Positions 35,076 through 42,229 of a stretch of 64,000 nucleotides of DNA are shown piece by piece. The notes below the pieces were generated by a model. The model was not told the DNA's origin. It did not search any database and saw only the letters and a program-made list of their open reading frames with translations. The DNA comes from DASQEH01 sp038237745. Lineage in GTDB: Bacteria; Actinomycetota; Actinomycetes; Propionibacteriales; Nocardioidaceae. Position 1 is the stretch's first letter. Each line of letters opens with the position of its first letter. A program made the position numbers and the translations under genes. The stretch lies in NCBI GenBank assembly GCA_038237745.1, contig JBBRYJ010000001.1:248001-312000 (forward strand). Reading direction: 5' to 3'.

Positions 35076-35855
35076 ATGTCGTCGACCGGCACCCAGGCCA
35101 TCGACAGGGCAGCCGAGCTGCTGTCACACGTCGTGATGGCCGTGGAGCCCCCGGGGTTCGGCGATCTCGTGCAGCACTCGGGGCTCGCGAAGTCCACCGC
35201 CTCCCGTCTCCTCCAGGCCCTCGAGCGGCACCGCCTGATCCACCGCGACGACTCCGGTGCCTACGCGGCCGGCCCGCTGTTCGCCCTCTATGCCAGCCGC
35301 CACGAGCCGCACGACGAGCTGGTACAGCTGGCTCGTCCGACGCTCGAACAGCTGAGCAGGGCCACCGGCGAGACAGTCAACCTGGCCGTTGTCCGCGGCA
35401 ACGCCGTCGTGCAGATCGCGCAGGTCGACTCGACGTTCCTGCTCGCGACGACCAACTGGGTCGACCTGGACGTGCCCGCCCACTGCTCCGCCTTGGGCAA
35501 GGTCTTCTATGCGGCGGGGGTCCTGCCGCTTCCAGCCGGACCGTTGGAGCGGCGTACCCGCCACACCGTCACCGACCTCACCGAGCTTCGGCTCCAGCTC
35601 GACCGGTTCTCGAGGCAGGGCTACGCCGAGGCCATGGGCGAGCTAGAGATCGGCCTGGACGCCGTAGCCGCTCCCGTTTTCGACCGGTACGGAGCCGTGG
35701 TCGCCGCGATCGGCGTCTCCGGTCCGAGCGACCGGATCAACCACCAGCTGGAACAGCTCGGGTCCTTGCTCACGTCGAGGGCCGACGCGCTCTCCGGCGT
35801 CTTGGGTCACCCCGAAGCTGTCCTGGCACTTCAACCAGGAGAGGAAGACGCATGA
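35076..35855 (+). CDS. IclR-family transcriptional regulator of the corrinoid demethylation operon
   Basis: This 259-residue regulator has a winged helix (AIDRAAELLSHVVMAV..., recognition unit DLVQHSGLAKSTASRLLQAL, about residues 28-47) and an IclR effector domain (TGETVNLAVVRGNAVVQIAQV, VPAHCSALGKVFYAAG, MGELEIGLDAVAAPVFDRYG). I chose ATG 35076 because CGGAGG lies nine bases before it. Its stop overlaps the corrinoid-protein start (ATGA), so regulator and operon are translated together, suggesting autoregulation. It resembles the IclR near betB in organisation but differs throughout in sequence, so the two branches probably have separate regulators. Confidence 0.9.
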   Translation: MSSTGTQAIDRAAELLSHVVMAVEPPGFGDLVQHSGLAKSTASRLLQALERHRLIHRDDSGAYAAGPLFALYASRHEPHDELVQLARPTLEQLSRATGETVNLAVVRGNAVVQIAQVDSTFLLATTNWVDLDVPAHCSALGKVFYAAGVLPLPAGPLERRTRHTVTDLTELRLQLDRFSRQGYAEAMGELEIGLDAVAAPVFDRYGAVVAAIGVSGPSDRINHQLEQLGSLLTSRADALSGVLGHPEAVLALQPGEEDA

Positions 35856-36517
35856 CGCCCGAGGAGCTCTTGAAGACTCTGTACGACGAGACGCTCGTCG
35901 GCAACGCGCCGGCCGTGCTCGCCCTGACCCAGCAGGGACTTGCCGACGGCCTGTCCCCCGAGACGCTGCTCTACGATGCACTCATCCCCTCCTTGGAGGA
36001 GGTCGGTGCGCGGTTCGAGCGGGGCGACTTCTTCGTGCCGGAGATGCTGATCGCCGGGCGGGCGATGAGCGGGGCACTCGACCTGTTGCGGCCCCTCCTT
36101 GCCGAGACAGGTGTCGAGACTGTGGGCACGTTCGTGATGGGCACCGTCAAGGGTGACGTGCACGACATCGGGAAGAACCTCGTCAACATCATGCTCGAGG
36201 GCGCCGGCTTCCACGTGATCGACCTCGGCGTCCAGGTGCCTCCCGAGCGGTTCGTCGAGGCCATCAACGAGCACAAGCCCGACATCGTCGGCTTCTCCGC
36301 CTTCCTGACGACGACCATGCCGATGTTCAAGGCCAACATCAACGCGCTCGAGAAGGCCGGCATCAGGGACCAGGTCGTGGTCATGGTCGGCGGCGCGCCG
36401 GTGACTCAGGAGTACGCGGACGCTGTGGGCGCGGACGCATACGCGGCGGACGCCTCACAGACGGTCAGGAAGGCAAAGGACCTCATCCAGAAGAAGCGCG
36501 CCCTGGCCAGGGTGTGA
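35852..36517 (+). CDS. corrinoid carrier protein of methyltransferase system (MtgC/MttC-like)
   Basis: This 221-residue protein shuttles a methyl group on cobalt between the MttB-type enzyme and the folate transferase. The N-terminal helical cap (about 1-85) has LLYDALIPSLEEVGARFERGDFFVPEML and the C-terminal Rossmann-like domain binds cobalamin: GTVKGDVHDIGKNLV gives DxHxxG with the lower-ligand His (about residue 109), then DLGVQVPPERFVEAI, GFSAFLTTTMP and VMVGGAPVTQEYADAVGADAY. All features of MtmC/MttC-type proteins are intact. Start overlaps the iclR stop, with AGGAGAGGAAG just upstream. Confidence 0.94.
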   Translation: MTPEELLKTLYDETLVGNAPAVLALTQQGLADGLSPETLLYDALIPSLEEVGARFERGDFFVPEMLIAGRAMSGALDLLRPLLAETGVETVGTFVMGTVKGDVHDIGKNLVNIMLEGAGFHVIDLGVQVPPERFVEAINEHKPDIVGFSAFLTTTMPMFKANINALEKAGIRDQVVVMVGGAPVTQEYADAVGADAYAADASQTVRKAKDLIQKKRALARV

Positions 36518-36567
36518 CCGCGTCCGGTTTCCGGTTCCAAGCATCCGCTGACGATCGAAGGTTGGGT

Positions 36568-37509
36568 ATGCACACCGTCTTGAGCTCCGCTCGCAAAGAG
36601 GTCGTGATCGGACACGACAAGCCCTTCTGCCTCATCGGTGAGCGAATCAACCCGACCGGTCGGAGGATCTTCCAAGAGCAGTTGCGCGCGGGTGACCTCT
36701 CGGCCATCGAGCGGGACGTCGCCGCGCAGGTCGCCGGTGGCGCGAACGTGCTCGACCTCAACATGGGCGTACCGCTAACGGACGAGCCCGACCTGCTCAA
36801 GCGGGCCATCAAGCTGGTGCAGAGCATCACCGACCTGCCGATCTGTATCGACTCATCCGTGGTGGAAGCTCTGGAGGCCGGGCTGTCCGTCTACGAGGGA
36901 CGCGCCCTGGTGAACTCGACCACAGCCGAGGATGACCGGATGGCCGAGGTCCTGCCTCTTGTCAGGCACTACGGCGCGGCGGTCATCGCGCTTCCGAACG
37001 ACCACGACGAGATCCCGATGGAGGCCGACAAGCGCGTGGTCCTGACACGCAAGATCGTGGACACCGCTGTCGACACCTACGGTCTGGCCCCCGAGGACAT
37101 CGTGATCGACCCGCTCGCGATGCCGATCGGGGCCGACCCGACGATCGTGCAGACGGTCTACGAGACCATGTGGCGTATTCGCGACGAGTTCGGGCTGAAC
37201 ATGACAGTGGGCGCCTCCAACGTCTCGTTCGGCATGCCCGGCAGGCACACCATCAATGCGACGTTCCTGCCGATGGCGATGGCCATGGGGTTGACGAGCG
37301 CCATCATGGACACCCGGACGCCACAGATCGTCGAGGCGGTCAAAGCGGCCGATCTCCTGCTCGGCAACGACGAGTGGGGCGCCGGCTGGATCGCCGCCTT
37401 TCGCGCCAAGCAGGCTGCCGACAAGGCCGCCGCCGAGTCCGGTTCCGACCCGGCGACAACGGCCACTGAGCGGGCGCCGACGACGACCCAGTCGGTCGCC
37501 GCGACGTGA
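36568..37509 (+). CDS. methyltetrahydrofolate:corrinoid methyltransferase (MtgA/DHPS-like)
   Basis: This protein (313 residues from ATG 36568, with GAAGG nearby; a GTG at 36514 overlapping the previous stop would add 18) is a TIM-barrel enzyme of the dihydropteroate synthase-like methyltransferase family. It has FCLIGERINPTGRRIFQEQL, ANVLDLNMGVPLTDEPDLL, LPICIDSSVVEALEAGL, GLAPEDIVIDPLAMPIG and GASNVSFGMPGRHTIN, matching the folate-binding barrels of MetH, AcsE and MtgA. Its expected job is to move the methyl group from the corrinoid carrier to THF. The C-terminal 35 residues are Ala/Thr-rich and not conserved. It overlaps the RACE gene by four bases. Confidence 0.9.
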   Translation: MHTVLSSARKEVVIGHDKPFCLIGERINPTGRRIFQEQLRAGDLSAIERDVAAQVAGGANVLDLNMGVPLTDEPDLLKRAIKLVQSITDLPICIDSSVVEALEAGLSVYEGRALVNSTTAEDDRMAEVLPLVRHYGAAVIALPNDHDEIPMEADKRVVLTRKIVDTAVDTYGLAPEDIVIDPLAMPIGADPTIVQTVYETMWRIRDEFGLNMTVGASNVSFGMPGRHTINATFLPMAMAMGLTSAIMDTRTPQIVEAVKAADLLLGNDEWGAGWIAAFRAKQAADKAAAESGSDPATTATERAPTTTQSVAAT

Positions 37510-39455
37510 CCACAGCCGACCTCGATGACGGAGAGGAGCGGACGCATCCCGACGAGCTGAGACGTGAGGCGCTCATCGTGCGTCCGGCCGATCCCAACTA
37601 CCGCGACGCTGCCAGCCATGACGGCGCCGGACGGGTCAGGCTGCGGTTCGCTCCGGCGGATCGCGACGTCAAGGTCCCACCCGGGGTCAGCGTCTTCGAT
37701 GCGGCGAGCTGGAACGGCATCGCCATCGACTCCACCTGCGGCGGACACGGCACCTGCAAGAAGTGCAAGGTGCAGATCGTCGAGGGTGCCGTACCGGCGT
37801 CGCGGCTCGATGCGCGGTCGTTCAGCGCCGAGCAGCTGGCCGGCGGATGGCGCCTCGCGTGCCTCGCGCAGGCCACGTCCGACCTGCTCGTCCACGTGCC
37901 GCCGATGACGACGCGGCCGAAGGCGGCCACTGTCGGTGTGGGTCGCCAGGTCATCCTGCGCCCCGCCATCCAGAAGCGGCATGTCGAGCTGGCAGAGCCG
38001 ACCCTCGCCGACCAGGTGACCGACCTGGCCCGCCTGCTGGCCGCGGTCGACGACCTGGAGCTGCGGGTCGACATGTACGCGCTGCGCAGGCTTCCCACCG
38101 TGCTGCGTCAGGCCGACTTCGACGTCACGGCAGTCGTCGTCGACGACGTGCTCATCGACGTCGAGCCCGGCGACACGACTGGCGCGAGGTACGCGATCGC
38201 GTTCGACCTGGGTACGACGACCGTCGTCGCCACCCTCCTCGACACGTCGACCGGCACGCCCGCGGCCGTTGCCTCGATGCTCAACAAGCAGCAGCCGTTC
38301 GGAGCCGACGTCATCACCCGGATCAGTGCCACGATGATGGACCCGGATGCGCTCGGCAGGCTGCAGGGGCTCGCCCACGCGACCCTCGACGAACTCGCCC
38401 GTGACGTCTGCCAGGCGGCCGAGGTGGACCCCGGTCAGGTCTACGAGATCGCCGTCGCCGGAAACGCCACCATGATCGCCCTCGCGCTTGGGATAGACCC
38501 CGAGCCGCTCGGCGTCGCCCCCTTCGTGATGTCGACGGCGACGCTGCCAGAGCTGCTCGCACTCGACGTCGGCGTACATGTCCACCCGCGAGCCCGTGCC
38601 GTGGTCCTCCCCGCCCTCGGTGCATACGTCGGCGGGGACATCGTCGCGGGCATGCTCGCCTCAGGCATGGACCGGGACAAGCGCATGCGGTTGTTCATCG
38701 ACGTCGGCACGAACTGCGAGATCGTCCTCGGTGACGGCGAGCGGATCGTGGCGACCGCGGCGCCAGCAGGGCCGGCGTTCGAGGGGGGCGCGATCCGCTG
38801 CGGGATGCGCGCTGCCGACGGCGCCATCGAGGTGGTCAAGGTGACAGCAGACGAGGTGGCCTGCCAGGTGATCGGGGACGTGGCCGCCGAGGGACTGTGC
38901 GGCTCGGGCCTGGTCGACGCGGTCGCCGAGCTTGTGCGGGTCGGCCTGCTCGACCACAGTGGCCGGTTCGTCTCCGAGCAGGCCGCGGCCGAGCTGATGC
39001 CTGGCCTCGCCGACCGACTCGGCGACATCAACGGTGAGCGGGTCTTCGCCCTCGACTGGCGGTCGGGCGACGCGTTCGAGGACTCCGTGTATCTCAGCCA
39101 GAGGGACGTGCGAGAGCTTCAGTTCGCCAAGGCGGCGATCTCCACCGGATGGTCGCTGCTGCTGGAGGAGCTTAAGGTCGAGCCGAGCGACATCCAGCAG
39201 GTCCTGCTGGCCGGGTCTTTCGGCTCGTACCTTTCGCCTGCCAGCGCTGTTCGGATCGGGCTGGTGCCGAGGCTTCCCGTCCTCCGGATCGTGAGTGCCG
39301 GTAACGTCGCGGGTGAAGGTGCAAAGATGACCCTGCTCAGCATGCAGGAACGCAATGGCGCGCAGGCTCTGCTGGAGGAGGTGCGCTATGTCGAGCTCTC
39401 CGATCGCCCTGACTTCAACGACCGCTTCGTCGACCAGCTCGCGTTCCCGCAGTGA
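37506..39455 (+). CDS. RACE-type ATP-dependent reactivase of corrinoid proteins (2Fe-2S + ASKHA)
   Basis: This 649-residue protein re-reduces Co(II) corrinoid to the active Co(I) state. After a variable 45-residue lead comes a plant-type 2Fe-2S domain with CGGHGTCKKC and a fourth cysteine in RLACLAQ. A linker follows, then a DUF4445/ASKHA ATPase: AIAFDLGTTTVVATLLD (phosphate 1), VAGNATMIALALGI, LFIDVGTNCEIVLGD (phosphate 2), and CGSGLVDAVAELV with LLAGSFGSYL. This is the layout of RamA-like/RACE activators in O-demethylase and betaine systems. Start is GTG in a GTGA overlap. Its presence shows that accidental cobalt oxidation must be repaired, which fits work in oxygen. Confidence 0.93.
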   Translation: MTTADLDDGEERTHPDELRREALIVRPADPNYRDAASHDGAGRVRLRFAPADRDVKVPPGVSVFDAASWNGIAIDSTCGGHGTCKKCKVQIVEGAVPASRLDARSFSAEQLAGGWRLACLAQATSDLLVHVPPMTTRPKAATVGVGRQVILRPAIQKRHVELAEPTLADQVTDLARLLAAVDDLELRVDMYALRRLPTVLRQADFDVTAVVVDDVLIDVEPGDTTGARYAIAFDLGTTTVVATLLDTSTGTPAAVASMLNKQQPFGADVITRISATMMDPDALGRLQGLAHATLDELARDVCQAAEVDPGQVYEIAVAGNATMIALALGIDPEPLGVAPFVMSTATLPELLALDVGVHVHPRARAVVLPALGAYVGGDIVAGMLASGMDRDKRMRLFIDVGTNCEIVLGDGERIVATAAPAGPAFEGGAIRCGMRAADGAIEVVKVTADEVACQVIGDVAAEGLCGSGLVDAVAELVRVGLLDHSGRFVSEQAAAELMPGLADRLGDINGERVFALDWRSGDAFEDSVYLSQRDVRELQFAKAAISTGWSLLLEELKVEPSDIQQVLLAGSFGSYLSPASAVRIGLVPRLPVLRIVSAGNVAGEGAKMTLLSMQERNGAQALLEEVRYVELSDRPDFNDRFVDQLAFPQ

Positions 39456-40044
39456 CGCAGCGGCCGCCGTCATCGCCTGTGGCGCAATCGCGCAGCCGTG
39501 CAGCCGGATCGTCGCACGCCGCGGCTGGTCCGTCGACGTACACCCGCTCCCGCCGCTGTTGCACAACCGCCCCGAGCTGATCGCGGGCGAGGTCGAGGTG
39601 TTGGCCGGAGAGCTGCGTGCGCGGTACGCCCGGGTGGCGGTGGCGTATGCCGACTGCGGCACGTTCGGCGCCCTCGACGAGGTCTGCGAGCGGCTCGGTC
39701 TCGCCCGGCTGCCTGGACTGCACTGCTACGACGTCTACGCAGGCCCGGAGAGATTGCAGACATTCTTCGACGACCAGCCCGGCACGTACGTCTTCACCGA
39801 CTTCCTCGTGCGGTCCTTCGCGCGCTCGGTCGTCACCGAGCTCGGCCTGGACCGGTACCCCGAGCTGCGCGACAGCTACTTCGCCAACTACACGCGGGTC
39901 GTGTGGTTGGCGCAGGAGCGTGACGCCGAGCTCGAGCGCCTCGCGGCAGAGGCTGCCGCCACGATCGGGCTCCCACTGACGACCGTCGACGTAGGCGACG
40001 CGCGCCTCGAGCGAGCCCTTGCCGGCCTACTCCTCCCCACCTGA
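39388..40044 (+). CDS. DUF1638 protein linked to the corrinoid methyltransferase operon
   Basis: This protein (218 residues) is of the DUF1638 family, which lacks a proven function but is often found beside MttB-family methyltransferases. The conserved part begins at AAVIACGAIAQPCSRIV and includes VAVAYADCGTFGALDEVC, GLHCYDVYAG, YVFTDFLVRSFARSVV and ELRDSYFANYTRVVWLAQ. The start is placed at ATG 39388 because GGAGGAGGTG lies five bases upstream; this makes the gene overlap the RACE gene by 68 bases in another frame, and residues 2-24 are then Ser/Thr-rich and unconserved. Its cysteines (CGAIA, DCG, HCYD) might bind a metal or corrinoid; this is inference. Confidence 0.8.
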   Translation: MSSSPIALTSTTASSTSSRSRSDAAAAVIACGAIAQPCSRIVARRGWSVDVHPLPPLLHNRPELIAGEVEVLAGELRARYARVAVAYADCGTFGALDEVCERLGLARLPGLHCYDVYAGPERLQTFFDDQPGTYVFTDFLVRSFARSVVTELGLDRYPELRDSYFANYTRVVWLAQERDAELERLAAEAAATIGLPLTTVDVGDARLERALAGLLLPT

Positions 40045-40114
40045 CCCCCGCCTCCCCGCCGAGAGGGCGAATGTGCCCCCTCGAGAGGGCGGGGTGTGAG
40101 CGCCCGCTCGCGGG
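40045..40114. repeat. GAGAGGGCG repeat in convergent intergenic gap
   Basis: The gap between the converging DUF1638 and MetF-like genes is GC-rich and holds two direct copies of GAGAGGGCG (40061-40069 and 40083-40091), 22 bp apart, interleaved with CCCCCTCG, so several partial inverted pairings are possible (CCCTC/GAGGG). It may act as a bidirectional terminator or be a copy of a dispersed intergenic repeat. No T-tract is present. Confidence 0.35.
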
Positions 40115-40942
40115 TCAGGGGTGAAGCAGGTGCTGGCGCCAGGCCTCTGTCTCCGCGATCTGGTTGAAGGTATAGATGTGGAGTCCCGCCACGTTCAAGC
40201 CCTCGTCCTCCAGGTACCCCGCCGACTTCTCCAGGAACCGCTCAGGGCTGTACCCACCCGGCGCGGCGATCCGCGCGAAGGCCGAGGCATGTGACTTCAG
40301 GAATCTCACCGACTGCCCCACACCGATCTTCGTGGCCATCGACAGCAGCTTTGCGCGCTCCACCGGACCAGGAAGGCCCACCAAGACGGGAAGGGTGATG
40401 CCCCGGCGCCGCATTCGAGTCAGCCAGGACCGGATCGCCTCCGCGTCGAAGCAGAGGTTGCTCACGACGTACGTCGCATGTAGGCGCTTGTCCCACATGG
40501 ACTGCACGGTGACGTCGTCCTCGATCGACGGATGGCTCTCGGGGTAGCCCGTGATGCCGACCTGGCGGAAGGGCCTTCCCATCTCGGTCAGATGCTCGAG
40601 CATGGCGAGCGCACCCGCGTACTCTCCGGCGGGCGGCTCGGCGTCGCCGGCCGGACAGAACACGTTCTCGACCCCGAGGCCCGTAAGCCGCCCGACGATC
40701 TCCTCGAGCTCCCCACGACCCGCGACCATCCGAGCCGCCAGATGCGGCACCACGGTGTAGCCGTGCCCGATCAGCCTCTCGGTCAGGTCGAGCGTTGATG
40801 CCAGCCCCTTGACCGGACTTGCCGTGACCGCAAGAGGTACGTCGAGCGGCACCAACTTCACGACCGCCGCCTCGATCTTCGCCGTGGGAAGCACTTCGTA
40901 GCGCGCAGACGCCAGGGACCGTACGATGACGTCGCGACTCAT
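40115..40942 (-). CDS. methylenetetrahydrofolate reductase-like protein (MetF family)
   Basis: This protein (275 residues from ATG 40940-40942; 282 from an ATG seven codons earlier) is a flavin TIM-barrel of the MetF family: VPLAVTASPVKGLASTLDLTERL, VVPHLAARMVAGRGELEEIV, NVFCPAGDAEPPAGEYAGAL, VGITGYPESHP, VSNLCFDAEAI and GLHIYTFNQIAETEAW. It interconverts methylene-THF and methyl-THF. Beside genes that load methyl groups onto THF it probably works in the oxidative direction, making methylene-THF from methyl-THF. It is a shorter, divergent relative of biosynthetic MetF, so a dedicated catabolic role is plausible. It sits at the right edge of the betaine island. Confidence 0.85.
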   Translation of the reverse strand: MSRDVIVRSLASARYEVLPTAKIEAAVVKLVPLDVPLAVTASPVKGLASTLDLTERLIGHGYTVVPHLAARMVAGRGELEEIVGRLTGLGVENVFCPAGDAEPPAGEYAGALAMLEHLTEMGRPFRQVGITGYPESHPSIEDDVTVQSMWDKRLHATYVVSNLCFDAEAIRSWLTRMRRRGITLPVLVGLPGPVERAKLLSMATKIGVGQSVRFLKSHASAFARIAAPGGYSPERFLEKSAGYLEDEGLNVAGLHIYTFNQIAETEAWRQHLLHP

Positions 40943-41046
40943 GCTTACGTTGCGGTTGCGCATTGGTCAACTCATCTCTCACAGCGCACCAGACCGCTCG
41001 CCACTGTAGTGCGCCCGCCGGGCCAGACGGAAGCCGAGGATCGGAT

Positions 41047-41328
41047 TCAGCTCCGGTTCGGGATGACGACGGACAAGACGAACATGGCGACGCAGCAGAT
41101 GGCCATGGTGGTGAGGTCGACGAAGCGTCGCCGTACCCGGAGCATTCCTGCGCGATGGTCGGGCAGCACGCTCCGGGCGACGAAAGCGACACCGAAGCCG
41201 AGGGACATGAGTGCCACACCCGTGCGCCATCCACCGGCCAGCACGACCCCGAGCCCCACCAAGAGGATGGAGACGACGCTCAGGTAGATGATCCCGCCCG
41301 TCGTCGACGGTTTCTGCAGCCAGTTCAC
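41047..41328 (-). CDS. DUF3017 small membrane protein
   Basis: This 93-residue protein has three hydrophobic segments: IIYLSVVSILLVGLGVVLAG (about 13-32), TGVALMSLGFGVAFVARSV (about 36-54) and LTTMAICCVAMFVLSVVIP (about 72-90). DUF3017 proteins are typical of actinobacteria and are usually encoded directly after folD; that is the case here. The GTG start (41326-41328) overlaps the folD stop as GTGA, so the two are coupled. Function is unknown. Confidence 0.88.
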   Translation of the reverse strand: MNWLQKPSTTGGIIYLSVVSILLVGLGVVLAGGWRTGVALMSLGFGVAFVARSVLPDHRAGMLRVRRRFVDLTTMAICCVAMFVLSVVIPNRS

Positions 41329-42185
41329 ATCCCGCCGCCGGCCGCCCGCTCGGCGGCCTCCACTACGTTGGTGAGCAGCAGCGCCCGCGTCATCGGACCT
41401 ACTCCGCCGGGCATCGGTGCCAAGAACCCCGCGACCTCGGCGACCTCGGCAGCCACGTCTCCCCCGATGCCCGACTCCGTGCGGGACACGCCGACGTCGA
41501 GAACGGCGGCACCCGGCTTGACCATGTCGGCCGTGACGAGGCCGAGCACGCCGGCCGCCGCCACCACGATGTCGGCGCGCCTCACGTGTGAGGCGAGGTC
41601 CTTCGTCCCGGTATGGCACAGGGTGACCGTGGAGTTCTCGCTGCGACGGGTGAGCACCAGCCCGAGCGGCCGGCCCACGGTGACGCCGCGTCCCACGACG
41701 CAGACGTCAGCCCCGTCGAGCTCGACGTCGTAAGCCCGGAGCAGGTGGACGATCCCCCGCGGCGTACAGGGCAGCGGTGCGTCGTCCATGTGCACGAGCC
41801 GTCCGAGGTTGGTGGGGTGCAGGCCGTCGGCGTCCTTTGCCGGATCGACGAGTTCGATCGCCCGATGCGTGTCGAGGTGCTTCGGCAACGGAAGCTGGAC
41901 GATGAACCCGGTACAGGCCGGGTCGGCATTGAGCTCCGTGATCCGCTCCTCGAGGAGCTCCTGGCTGATGTCGGCCGGGTGGTGGGAGCGGATCGAGGCG
42001 ATGCCCACCTGCGCGCAGTCTCGGTGCTTGCCGGCGACGTACGAGAGGCTTCCGGGGTCGTCACCGACCAATACCGTGCCTAGACCTGGTGTGACCCCCA
42101 GCTCGGCGAGCCGTGAGACGCGCTCCTTGAGATCTGCCCTGATGGCGGCAGCGGTCACCTTGCCGTCGAGGATTCGCGCGGTCAC
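41325..42185 (-). CDS. folD: bifunctional methylene-THF dehydrogenase / methenyl-THF cyclohydrolase
   Basis: This 286-residue enzyme oxidises 5,10-methylene-THF to methenyl-THF with NADP and hydrolyses it to 10-formyl-THF. Typical elements are GTVLVGDDPGSLSYVAGKHRD with the catalytic Lys (KHRD), GFIVQLPLPKHLD, PCTPRGIVHLLRAYDVEL, VVGRGVTVGRPLG, and PGGVGPMTRALLL. Length is normal. It follows purH by 44 bp and overlaps DUF3017. In this window it links purine C1 supply and the disposal of C1 units made by the betaine demethylation genes. Confidence 0.97.
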   Translation of the reverse strand: MTARILDGKVTAAAIRADLKERVSRLAELGVTPGLGTVLVGDDPGSLSYVAGKHRDCAQVGIASIRSHHPADISQELLEERITELNADPACTGFIVQLPLPKHLDTHRAIELVDPAKDADGLHPTNLGRLVHMDDAPLPCTPRGIVHLLRAYDVELDGADVCVVGRGVTVGRPLGLVLTRRSENSTVTLCHTGTKDLASHVRRADIVVAAAGVLGLVTADMVKPGAAVLDVGVSRTESGIGGDVAAEVAEVAGFLAPMPGGVGPMTRALLLTNVVEAAERAAGGGM

Positions 42186-42229
42186 GGCCCGATTGTGTCA
42201 TGCGGCCAAGCGACGGACAGCGGGCTCGC

